Shown: positions 9,491 through 18,464 of the stretch, one piece after another | How positions within the stretch are numbered: position 1 is the first letter of the stretch | How the letters are laid out: each line of letters opens with the position of its first letter | Assembly (NCBI GenBank): GCA_012845835.1 | Contig: JABAKD010000025.1 | Location: 16,501,992 to 16,565,991 of the forward strand | Source: Undaria pinnatifida | Lineage: Eukaryota; Sar; Phaeophyceae; Laminariales; Alariaceae | Length of the DNA stretch: 64,000 bases | Direction of reading: 5' to 3' | Notes under the pieces: generated by a model | The model's input: the letters and a program-made list of their open reading frames with translations, nothing else | Database searches by the model: none | What the model was told of the DNA's origin: nothing | Translations under genes and position numbers: made by a program

Positions 9491-9879
9491 CGATAGTAAT
9501 ACAGTGGGGGTACCCGGTTTAAGAGTCCCGGTACTAGTAGTCCTGAACAAGTGTGCTCCAAAAAGTATCATACATAGCCGGTCTTGGTGTTTCCACACTC
9601 AGAGGAGTCACTCTTGCCCTATTTTTTTTCCTGGATGACGGGCCTGCTTCATCCAATACCGTTGCTTGATCCAATATCGTCGACATGTCGTTGTTGTTTT
9701 GCAGTTTTATTTGTTGTATCGTACACCTAGACCATGGGATGGTCTATGAGCTTTTGCCACCTTCGTGGTTTTGCTCAGCTTTTTTGTACGGTTAAGGCAA
9801 GTGGTTAAGGTATACGTAGACCTCCTCAAATGAGGAGCCCCAGAAGTAATATGTATATCATGCAGCTTGCAAATATCAA
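9491..9879. other. No gene seen
   Basis: Contains a CTAGACCATGGGATGG block at about 9727 that resembles part of MITE-A near 27826, but terminal repeats are absent. Confidence 0.4.
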
Positions 9880-11000
9880 ATGTGAGTACAGGCCGGTGCA
9901 CGTTAGAAACCCCAAATTTATTCCCCGGCGAATGTCCACGCCGTTTTATCGGTTTAGACCGTGAAATTTTGCACACGTCTTCTATGTGCCCTTGCAAAGA
10001 TTTCACCTTTTTTTTTTTCATCTGATTTTTAGTCAGTTAATTTTTTTCGGGAAATGTAGACCATCTTAGACCAGTGACAAAACTTTGAAATTCCCGAAGA
10101 TCCCAGCCAAAATTCGCCTGAACGGTCGCCTATGGACCCAATTTGGTACATGTTTTTTTTTAACTTTCCAGAATTCCGGGACAGAAACAATTTCTCGCGG
10201 CGATCTTGGCCAACATCAGCCTGAGAATTTCTCAAGCAGATCTTGGATTAGACCCGGCGCAATTTCGTGTTCTCCACACACGTCGTTCGACGAAATCAAC
10301 GACAGTGTCGTGAACTCTCAACGTGGCGAGCTCGTTAGGGGCTTCGACCCCCCCTTGGTGTGGAGCGCTCACTCTGCGGCCGGTGATTTGTGGCGGGCGC
10401 CGATCTTCTGTGAAATCATATTTGGCGTCTGGTGTGTAAACAACTGAGACAAAAACTCTCTATCGTCTCCCAACGGGCGAAAAACAGAATTCTGAGAGGA
10501 TGTGACGGAAGACCACACGACAACACAAGCAACCTCTCACGCCCTAGGGCATGGATCGAGATAAACTCTTCAGCGCTGTCAACTACACTCATGTGGCCTT
10601 GTCTGGAACAAAGAGGAGTGACCATGGGTTGTCTCTATCTCGAGATCGAAGGTCAATCGTGTTTGGTGGGCAGTGTTGATCAAGGCTTGATGAAAGATAG
10701 ACAAATTGACCTGTTGGGCCGCATGACCCAAAAAAGAGCCAAAAAAAAAACATTTCAGTCATATTTTCCCCATAGCGACGCTACCCGGAATCTTTCAGCA
10801 AATAACCCCCCCAAAAAGATAGCAAACTCTCAGGCCAAACTATCGGCTTTCCATTGTCGTAAATCTTAGCCCAGTTTTCTTCCGGCGACAAATAATAAAA
10901 GAACCCACCCAGCGGGCCAGGCCTCAGGATGGACATGTAGAACACGTGTGCAAAATTTCAGGGACTATCTGTCCAAAACGTGACATTTCAGAATTTTCAA
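9880..11000 (+). repeat. Dispersed repeat DR2, copy 1, split by a 787 bp segment
   Basis: The left part (9880-10075) and right part (10863-11000) together match the uninterrupted copy at 17045-17400. Shared blocks include CACGTTAGAAACCCCAAATT, GACCGTGAAATTTTGCACAC, CGGCGACAAA and CATGTAGAACACGTGTGC. The order is the same as in the uninterrupted copy. Confidence 0.75.
10076..10862. mobile_element. Putative inserted segment flanked by 13 bp direct repeats
   Basis: ATCTTAGACCAGT at 10063-10075 and ATCTTAGCCCAGT at 10863-10875 (12 of 13 identical) flank 787 bp that is absent from the DR2 copy at 17 kb. This looks like a target-site duplication, or alternatively the 17 kb copy lost the segment by recombination between the repeats. 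Two overlapping plus-strand ORFs (10085-10447 and 10432-10869) are unrecognised. No terminal inverted repeat was seen. Confidence 0.5.
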
Positions 11001-11119
11001 AAATGTCAAGAACCCTTACATTTTGTCAGGATTCGTGTTTTTTTTTGCGTTCCTTAGGAACGACCCTAATCAGCAATTCTTACTCACACCCCTCCTCGCG
11101 ATATTTTTGGACGGTGCAG

Positions 11120-11276
11120 GCTCCGAGTACGACGAGAGGGCACCTGAATGTGGTGCTGTCCGATATCAAGAGGGGGGCGGACGCCGCCGTTCTCTGTTCG
11201 AGGGAGAGCTGCGGTCGACGGCAGGGGGACGTGAAGGAAGGGTTCAAGCGCTGCGGACGATGCCGGTCTACTGTAT
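11120..11276 (+). CDS. MYND zinc-finger protein, penultimate exon
   Basis: The frame encodes the first half of a MYND zinc finger: a C-x4-C pair (LCSRESCGRR), a linker with GFKRC, and the RCGRC pair, then CRSTV. The exon is open to a good donor (TAT then GTGAGT at 11277). Splicing to the AG at 12838-12839 joins T with AC to make the conserved Tyr of the YCSKEC motif. MYND domains bind two zincs and mediate protein-protein contacts. The exon start at 11120 is a guess from a pyrimidine-rich tract ending in GTGCAG; earlier exons were not found. The open frame upstream continues to 10946 but has no family resemblance. Confidence 0.6.
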
Positions 11277-11291
11277 GTGAGTCTGTTCTAG

Positions 11292-11575
11292 GCACGTGCT
11301 GCGGTAGAGGTGAATGGACCCCATGTGTTTCCTGGGGAGACTTTCACTTGAGCTCTACGCCCCTCTAGGGCAAGAACTGGTTCGGAGCCAAAGTGCAAAT
11401 GGTTTTGTGATGCACAAACAAACCCGTGACCTAGGTTTACAAACCAATAACAATCAGATTGAAAAGTGAAGAACATTCCGACGATTTGGGGCTAAGGAGG
11501 GTTAAGGAGCCCCGTCATTCCGAAACGAAAATCTCCGAAAAGTGCTACATCTATGGTAGCATGCGTAAAGGTGAA
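11292..11575 (+). mobile_element. MITE-A copy in the MYND intron
   Basis: Starts GCACGTGCTGCGGTAGAGGTG and ends AGTGCTACATCTATGGTAGC. Internal motifs CAAGAACTGG, CATTCCGACGATTT and AAGGAGCCCCGTCATTC are shared with the other copies. The termini are inverted complements of each other. Confidence 0.75.
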
Positions 11576-11599
11576 GGCCATGTTGTTTTAGGAGGCTCC

Positions 11600-11850
11600 T
11601 CACTTTAAGAGCTCTATACTGTACCCTAAACTACCCTATATGCTACCCCATAGTATACTACCCTATAGTATCCTACCCTATATACTTCGAAGTATACCCT
11701 GTATACTATATACAATACCTATAATACCCTGTGATACCCAATATAGGGTATGTATACCCTGTATATAGTGTATATACTTCGAAGTATACCCTATATAAAA
11801 TACCCTATACTTGAAGTATATAGGGTATTATATAGGGTATATAGAGGGTA
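11600..11850. repeat. TACCCTATA / TATACTTCGAAGTATA array
   Basis: A/T-rich units, including two copies of the 16 bp palindrome TATACTTCGAAGTATA near 11685 and 11774, and CCCTATA in both orientations, so the region can fold back on itself. Confidence 0.8.
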
Positions 11851-11864
11851 GTATGTAATACCCA

Positions 11865-12400
11865 TCTAGGACAAAGACTGATTTACCTTGAAGGTTTATC
11901 TGAAAGTGCACCTCGATCAACAAACTCATGGCGTAGGTATGTGTGCTGTCTTCACCTGTCTTCACCTGTCTTCACCTGTCTTCACATTGAACCGTTTTTT
12001 TTATCCAACGGCGTCAGTCCACCCGGAGTCCGTGCTGATTCTTCATCCTGGAGAGATCTAAATTCTGTGGTCGCAGGCTGTGAGAAAGAGTGAACCAAAA
12101 ACAAAATCGCACACAAGCAAGGTAAAGCAAGTGGAAGGCTAGTAGCGGACCGGGTACTCGAGAACACCACAAAAACAAGCCAGGCCATAAAAATACGAAA
12201 AATGCAGAAGCAAACAGAAAATAAAAAAGAAGAGAAAAAAAGAAAAGGAAAAAATAATAGGAATCATCAATATTGCGGAACGAAAATGTTTTTTCCGACG
12301 AATTTGGGTATAATACATGAAACCCCGTCATTCAGAAGACATTTTTTTTGCAGAAGAAAAATCGAATATACCTGAGTACCTCTATCGTAGCTCGCACCTT
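11865..12400 (+). mobile_element. MITE-A copy split by an insertion
   Basis: The left part (AAAGACTGATTTACC to CATGGCGTAGGTATG, about 11872-11942) and the right part (AACGAAAATG...CCGACGAATTTGGGT...CCCCGTCATTCAGAA, about 12276-12390) are separated by about 300 bp. The insert includes a (CACCTGTCTT)n run at 11948-11985 and unrecognised sequence. Confidence 0.5.
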
Positions 12401-12485
12401 AGTACCTCTATCGTAGCTCGCACCTTAGTGCCTCTATTGTAGCTCGCACCTTAGTACCTCTATCATACCTCTATCATACCCAAGT
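12373..12485. repeat. 26 bp minisatellite made of the MITE-A terminal repeat
   Basis: Three full copies and partial copies of GTACCTCTATCGTAGCTCG + CACCTTA. The unit contains the MITE-A 3' terminal repeat (ACCTCTATCGTAGC) and the first unit is the end of the element at 11865-12400. Confidence 0.85.
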
Positions 12486-12724
12486 TATACATTATACCCT
12501 ACCCAAGCTGCGCACGCGTCTCTTGCCGGTTGCCGCGCTGTCCAGGACGGAGGCGACGGTAGGGCAGGCACCCCCATTTTCGATACCGAATGAGGGTCAC
12601 TCGCGTGGTCTTTGGAAATGGCAAGACTTCTCTGCTCTTGAGTACTCCGATTCAACTGTCGTGCGGTTTTCCTGCTGTTTTGTCCCTGTTTGGTGATTGA
12701 CGTAACACCACCCCTTAATTTCGC

Positions 12725-12835
12725 GTGCGATCTTTGTCGTTGTCGTGTTTTGCGTGCGATCTTTTTTGTGTGTTTCCGTGCAATCTTTTTTCGTATGCGC
12801 GTGCGATCTTTTTGTGTTTGCGATCTTTGTAACGG
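12725..12835. repeat. GTGCGATCTTTTT short repeat
   Basis: Five diverged copies of TGCGATCTTT or TGCAATCTTT. This is also a T-rich tract immediately before the predicted MYND exon acceptor, so it could serve as its polypyrimidine tract. Confidence 0.7.
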
Positions 12836-12839
12836 CCAG

Positions 12840-12931
12840 ACTGTTCGAAGGAATGCCAAGTGGAGCACTGGAAGGCTGGACACAAGCAAATGTGCAACCG
12901 CACGCTCGCCCAACGAGGGGGAGTGAAGTAA
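12840..12931 (+). CDS. MYND zinc-finger protein, terminal exon
   Basis: Completes the MYND domain: (Y)CSKEC, then QVEHW and GHKQMC supply the last Cys/His ligands. The spacing C-x3-C...H-x3-C is typical of MYND. After the finger the protein adds a short tail (NRTLAQRGGVK) and stops at TAA 12929-12931, so MYND is C-terminal. Bases just before (GGCCAG) give the AG acceptor. The sequence downstream passes directly into the 30 bp minisatellite at about 12955. Confidence is high for the domain half and moderate that it belongs to a working gene, since upstream exons are not visible. Confidence 0.65.
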
Positions 12932-12954
12932 AGTGGAATGGGGCATTTTTGCTC

Positions 12955-14190
12955 GTCTCCTTGTCTTTTTCTTGGGGTAACTGCTGTCTTATTCTGCGGG
13001 GCTGTGTGCCCTGGTAGTTTTTTTTTGTTCCTCGGGATAACTGCCGTTTTCTTGGGCAAAATGGCTGACGTTGCTCCCCCCCGGGGAGCAACTGCTGCCG
13101 TTGTTCCCCCCCGGGGAGCAACTGCTGCCGTTGTTCCCCCCCGGGGAGCAACTGCTGCCGTTGTTCCCCCCGGGGAGCAAGTGCTGCCTTTGTTTTCTTC
13201 CATTAGAGAAAGTACGTACTTTTTTCTTGTTCATTTCCTTGAGTAACTGGTATCTCATGCCGCGAATTACAAACTGTTGCATTCTGGGGTGTCGACTGCT
13301 TTCTCAGGTGGGCTAACTGCTGTTGATTTGCTCTGCGGGCTAACTACTATGATGGGTTGATTTTTGCTTTCTTTGCTCCACGAGTAACTAACTGCTGCTT
13401 TGCTCTGCGGGAAAGCTCTACTTTTTTTCTGAGGGCTAAGCGAATTATTATTTTTTTTGCGGGGTAAATATGTGTTTTTGTTGTGGGGGCAAGAGCAGGA
13501 ATTTTGTTAGCGGGGTTTCTGTGGTTATTCCGCGGAGTAACTGCTAGTTTCTGCGGTGAAATTGCTGTTCTATTGCGCGGAGTACGACGTAGCTTCCGTT
13601 TATTATGTGGAGTAGCTGCTACTGGTTTCTTGTGCGGGGTAACTGCGTATCGCGGCATAACTTCTGTTTCTCCTGAGGGGGATTATGCTTACCGATTCTG
13701 TAGAGTAACTACTGTTTTATTCCTCTTCTCAAGTACTGTTTTCTTCCACCGGGTAGCTGGCGTTTTATTCCCCGGAGTAGTTGACATGTTCCCATGGATT
13801 AAATGCTGCTTTAGCCCCCGGAGTATCTGACGCTTATTCCGAGCGGTAACCGATGCTGTTATGCGGGGTAACGGCAGTGGCGTACTGTTCGGCGGAATGG
13901 TTCTTGTTGCATTCTGTATACTAACAGCTGTTTTATTCTGCGGCGTAACTGATGTATTTTCCGCAGAGTGGCTGCTGTTTTTCCGAGGGGTAACTGCTGT
14001 TACTTTCTACGGGGTAACGAACGTTCTCTTTTATGGAGTAACCGCTGTATTATTTTGCGGGATGATTCATGTTTAGAAGGTTTGTAGCTGCTATTTTATT
14101 CCGCGGGGTTACTGACGTTTTTTCCGCAGGATAACTGGCGATTTTTTTTCTGTGGGGTAGCTGCTGTTTTCTTCCCGAAGGCAAAGCTAC
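12955..14190. repeat. Large degenerate ~23-33 bp minisatellite (GCGGGGTAACTGCTGTT)
   Basis: About 35-40 diverged units of the form TTTATTCTGCGGGGTAACTGCTG fill 1.2 kb. Adjacent units differ by substitutions and small indels, typical of an old array. Several ORFs in both strands are shadows. Confidence 0.85.
13065..13195. repeat. Homogenised 30 bp block within the minisatellite
   Basis: Four nearly identical 30 bp units (GTTCCCCCCCGGGGAGCAAC + TGCTGCC + GTT). Each contains a palindrome around CCCCCGGGG. This recent expansion stands out from the diverged surrounding array. Confidence 0.9.
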
Positions 14191-14465
14191 CGTGCTCACA
14201 TATATTCCGTTCTGTTTTCCGTCCGTTCGATTTTTTTTTTTTTTTTTTTTTCGGCGTGTTTTCTGTCTTGTGCTTGAACAATGTTTTGTCCGTTTTGGCT
14301 GGTCTTCCACAGTGTTCTTGCCCTCCGACATCGCTTTAGACTAAAACCGCCTGTACCTCCGGAAATATGCCTCCTGAAATATGCCCCCGGTGGTTTATTG
14401 GGCACCATCGTCGGGAGGGAGCGGCCGGCTATCCATTTTGGTGGCGGGTTGACTATACCTCGCCG
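14191..14465. other. No gene seen; long poly-T at 14230-14252
   Basis: Unique sequence, with CTCCTGAAATATGC partially duplicated near 14360-14385. No recognisable product. Confidence 0.45.
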
Positions 14466-14720
14466 GAGTCGTTCTACGGTATGATATCTCCCCCAACTTT
14501 TCTTTAACGAAATCACCGGTTTTGAAACCAGCTCCCGGCCTTATCTCCTGAACTACGGTGCCCGTTGCCACCCCTACGTCATCGTTGGATAGTCTTTTGC
14601 GAACAAGAAAATAGATGATGATTTTTTCGCATAACAAATCAGCCTTCCTCGCTTCAAGCAGCCTTGAAACGTCGTTAAAAGAAAATCGCCGTTTTTTTGG
14701 GGGGAGTATCATAGAATCAG
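14466..14720 (-). mobile_element. MITE-B copy 1
   Basis: 255 bp. It shows imperfect terminal inverted repeats (GTCGTTCTACGGTATGATAT at the left; the right end reads CTGATTCTATGATAC when complemented), both running into C-rich stretches. A 3 bp CCG flanks both ends. It is homologous, inverted, to 28351-28610. A short open frame (VGVATGTVVQEIRPGAGFKT-like) is shared by both copies, possibly by chance. Confidence 0.65.
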
Positions 14721-14723
14721 CCG

Positions 14724-15344
14724 TCGGCAGGCCGGAGCTCCCAAATCAGGGGAAATTGTCGATATGCCATCAATCATCGTGAGGCGACCCAGGCTACGGT
14801 GGGGGGGGATGTGTCCCCGTTCCCCATCAGGTTTGGACCGGTCGTCCGAGTGGCTCCGTGCTTCCCTCATAATAATAATTTGAACTCACCTGACGTCCTG
14901 AAAGTATATGTATTTATTTATTTATTTATTTTTAAATATTAAAGTGACAGCGTACGAGCATCATTTGGAATCGTGGGTTCGTGTCCCACAGACCTTTTGT
15001 TTCTTTTGAGGGGGGAGTAGCTGACTTTAATTCTCGAATGCTGTATTAAGAGTAACATATAAGATAACTAATAATATTCTGTATTCGTATTCTTCCCGAC
15101 ATTAAAGCCCCCGGGGGGAGAAAAACAAAATAAACCGCCTACCATATACGAAGTATATGATAGAGCAGTATAGTGGAAACTACAGTAGTAATAAATTTAT
15201 AAAATAGATGTGATGTTTGATCTAGCTCAAGATTCCCCACCTAAAGTATAAATACCAACACTTACTTACCATTATATATAGTGGACAAAAAATAGGACCC
15301 CTCCCAATAAAAACTCACCCATATAGTATATTACGAGTACCAAC
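14724..15344. other. No gene seen; (TATT)n microsatellite
   Basis: (TATT)5 at 14911-14931. GTGGGTTCGTGTCCCAC at about 14970-14988 resembles a tRNA T-arm, but the rest of a tRNA is absent. The remainder is A/T-rich and unique. Confidence 0.45.
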
Positions 15345-15405
15345 AACGCAGCTTGCAAAGATGAGTATTGACCTGAAATTCGTCGAACTCACGGCTGACG
15401 TCCTT
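15345..15405 (+). repeat. Dispersed repeat DR4, copy 2
   Basis: CGCAGCTTGCAAAGATGAGT and GAAATTCGTCGAACTCACGG match the copy near 41190-41240. Confidence 0.6.
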
Positions 15406-15860
15406 GAAATATTTTTTATAAAATAATTCGCGAGTTTCCTGTGCTGCGCAGTGCAACGACCTATTCCTTCGTCGGGGGTAACGTGAAACCAAAAACACAA
15501 AAACAACTTGAAGCTACTGTACAAGTAAGTATAAAGGGTGGCCCCCGGTATAGCACACAAAAAAAAGAGGAAACGAAGCAACAAAGTCCTAGAAAGGTCA
15601 ACACGAAACAAATTCGGAGCGTTGTGACTTCTGTGCAAATCGAGAAAGTGATGTCGTTTTTGCTTTTTTTACTTGGTTTTAGTAACCCCCCTGTCAGGCT
15701 CCTTGATAAAAGTGTGGGTAACTTTTTTTTCCTTGTACTCCGCTGTGTGGCCACTCGACCGAATGGCGCCGAGGTGCTGAAACATGATTTTCCCTAGTGC
15801 TGTATTATAGAGTAGACGCGACCTCTTTTCTGCAGCCTTGGTCGAGTGTGTCAAGTTAGA
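15406..15860. other. No gene recognised
   Basis: A plus-strand ORF at 15441-15797 is Lys/Gln-rich and then hydrophobic. It matches nothing I know and overlaps minus ORFs. No repeat was seen. Confidence 0.4.
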
Positions 15861-16019
15861 TCTATTTAGATGGTTTCCTTCTCAAAGTATAGCCCCCCCT
15901 CGACTGTTGAGCTTGGCTTGAAAGCCTGCGATGATAGCTCGGCAGCAGCTGGTGCGACCGTGCGAGAATCGAACGTTGTAGATCAGAAACAAACGTTGTA
16001 GATCCGTTCACCCCTGGCG

Positions 16020-16270
16020 ACGTTGACTGAGCTGATGGTCCGATGGCCCCGGATGACGATGGTCCAGCAACCGCCGAGATTACGTATGGCATATGATCAT
16101 GCTGGTGATCCAGCTGATGCTCCGGCTGGATCAACAGCATCAATCATATGGAACCACTTGGTCCAAAATGAAGTTGGTCCGGCGATCCCGGATGCGTTGC
16201 TCCTTTGTGCGATGGCGATCCAGATGGCGTTGCTCCGGACATCCCATGCGGAGATACTTTAGTTGTCGAT
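16020..16270. repeat. Degenerate GATGGTCC / GATCCAG repeat
   Basis: Recurring GATGGTCCGATGGC, GATCCAGCTGATG, GGCGATCC units of about 15-18 bp at the tail of the LINE fragment. Confidence 0.5.
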
Positions 16271-16900
16271 GGGCTCCCACTGACCCCAGCCGCTAATTTC
16301 CGCATGAATACCTCCATAGGCTCCTCAACCCGTCGACACCATCTGCCGGCCTTGTGCCACCCTTTCTCCACCCTTCGGACTTCAGGCCAAGTTCGGTCAT
16401 ATGTTCCTCGAAGCGCACCATCCAGTCCTCCTCTTGCCTCACTGAGTAACCCTTACCCCCAACCAACTCCGCTTCCGCGGCCGACGCTCCTCCCCCATAC
16501 CTTCCACGAATCCAACGAACAATATCCTCCGTCTCCGCACCGTCGTCTCAATGCTCTCGGAGTCTATCTTTGCGAGCGCGTTGGCGTAGGAGAGGATGTA
16601 TGTGTTCGTCGCCCTTCCGTTTCCGCCAGCCGAGACATCGGAGAAGCATGGAGTGGTGAGCCTGCAGTATTTTGTTGAAGTCAGGCTTGTTCGGGCTCCA
16701 CGCCACTCACCCGTAGAGTAGCGTTTCGATCACCTCGGCTCTCAGCATCCGACCCTTGAGCCGCAAGCGCACACCCGTACGGTCGAAGAATTCCATCATG
16801 TACCGCTGGAAGCACGCCCAGGCTCTCTGAAGATGCCGCGTTATCTCGACGCTGAGATCTCTATCAGAAGCTGATAGCCCCGCTCAAGTACGCATCACCA
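16144..16900 (-). pseudogene. Non-LTR retrotransposon (LINE) reverse transcriptase C-terminal fragment
   Basis: Minus-strand frames give, in order: LKGRMLRAEVIETLLYG, then HHSMLLRCLGWRKRKGDEH, SYANALAKIDSESIETT, RRRRILFVGFVEGMGEER, GWRKGG or KAGRWCRRVEE, and FMRK. This is the region C-terminal to the RT catalytic core of Jockey/CR1-like LINEs (the LLYG...RRLLFAGFVARM block). The YG is followed by an in-frame stop. At least two frameshifts separate the parts, so it is dead. The 5' part with the RT active site and endonuclease is missing (5' truncation is common for LINEs). No A-tail was found. Confidence 0.65.
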
Positions 16901-17044
16901 AGGGATTATGATGGAGCCCATGCAGGCATTTTCTCAGACTCGTTTCTGAGACTTAGTTTATTATCAGTTTAATGTTTCAGACTCCTATCCGCCGTCGGTC
17001 TCATTCATGCACTGCAGGCTATTTTCTCTAGACTCATATTTTTG
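16901..17044. other. Short TTTCTCAGACTC repeats
   Basis: TTTTCTCAGACTCGTTTCTGAGAC, GTTTCAGACTCC and TTTTCTCTAGACTC are related short units. Similar TCTCAGA words recur at 17960-18060. Confidence 0.4.
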
Positions 17045-17400
17045 GTGATACAGGCTGGTTCACGTTAGAAACCCCAAATTTATTCCCCGGCAAATGTCCA
17101 CCCCGTGTTTTCGATTCAGACCGTGAAATTTTGCACACGTCTTCTATGTGCCATTGCGAAGACCTTATACTTCGTACAAGTACTCGTATGTCATTTTTTT
17201 TTTTTTTTAGAATGATTTTTCGTCAGTCAGTTAAGTTTTTTTGAAAATGTGGCCCACCTTAGACCAAACTTTTTCGGCGACAAACAATAAAAACCCTTCC
17301 CCCCCGGAGGTCAGGCCTCGGGATGGGCATGTAGAACACGTGTGCGACATTTCAAGGTCTAGTCTATCTCTCAAAAACGGCGTGGACATATTTGGACTGT
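17045..17400 (+). repeat. Dispersed repeat DR2, copy 2 (uninterrupted)
   Basis: See copy 1. This copy carries a single ACCTTAGACCAAACT site where copy 1 has two 13 bp repeats 800 bases apart. Confidence 0.75.
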
Positions 17401-18464
17401 TGTGCGTAAACATGAGTCATATATCACTTGGTTTTTGTGTAGGATACAGTTTTTTCGCTAGATTCTGCTAAATGTTGAACACAACAGACTGAACCGGCAG
17501 GTCAGATCTTCGATTTTCCGCGCGAAAAATTGTACAGACATACATGCCTTGGAGTACGTCTAACCGACTCGTGCAAAGTGCGGCGATTTTTTTTTCCTCG
17601 CCTCCGCTTGGAAAAAGCCTGAATGATATCGAAGAAAATGCAGGCCTGTCACATTGGTCGACACGAGTCTTGCTCCTAGAGACAGCCCGAGGCCGTTGAA
17701 AAAAGCTGGTCATTTCACCCTCTTCCATTGATTGGTCATGGGGCTCAGTCTGATACTAAATATTCACCCCTTTGACTGGATATTGCTAGCGGCATTCGGC
17801 GGAGAGAGAAGCTTTTGTCAGTATTATCATTTGTTAGTCTCAAACCGCAGATATTGTTTTTTGCGTCATTTCTCAGACCATTTCCGATACGCTTTGCTAT
17901 CATCACATCAGTGATATTTCTCCCATCCTCGTTTTATTCCGCCATAATTATTTAATAAGTCTCGGTTCTCAGATTCGCTTTTGAGATTTCCATATGCGTC
18001 TCATTTGGCAGCTTCTCAGAACTTTGTCAGGCCCATGTAGTATCTCTAAGGATCGTTTCTGAGAAGGGCAAGCGTGATGCGGTCGGCCTAACCGCTCTAA
18101 AAAATGTCAAAGCACGAAGAAAACAGAGTTTTGGATCACATTTTAATTTTTCCAAGGCTTTAGGCTTTGTAGAACCTACTCACTTTGTAGAACCGAGCCA
18201 CAGTGCCGTTTTTGTATTTGCAGAGTTATACGGTGCGGCGCGGTGCGGTGCGCTTTAAAATCGTACGGTGCATTGTACGTCGTTAAAATATGGTCGTAAA
18301 CAACACCTCGCCCTACCTCACTTTACTCGTGTACTACATACACCACTTGGTTTTAACAGCGCTATCTATGGCCCCTTGTGAAGACTTCATGTTATAAGAT
18401 GGGGCAGTACTGACCTAGGGACGGACAGCTGCTATGTAGCGGGGCGGGTCTGACTCTGGTCACT
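17401..18464. other. No gene seen
   Basis: Unique sequence with short ORFs. A GTGCGGCGCGGTGCGG repeat lies at about 18230-18255. Confidence 0.4.

Larger units (their letters stand above)
11277..12839 (+). other. Predicted intron of the MYND gene, filled with repeats
   Basis: It begins GTGAGT and ends GCCAG, 1,563 bp. It holds a MITE-A copy starting 16 bases after the donor, an A/T-rich TACCCTATA array, a second broken MITE-A copy, a 26 bp minisatellite and a GTGCGATCTTT repeat next to the acceptor. The split codon across the junction is in frame with both halves of the zinc finger. Confidence 0.55.

Noticed and set aside
14940-14990. tRNA with T-arm GTGGGTTCGTGTCCCAC
   Set aside because: No D-arm, anticodon arm or acceptor stem could be found at the right distance; A58 is also missing.
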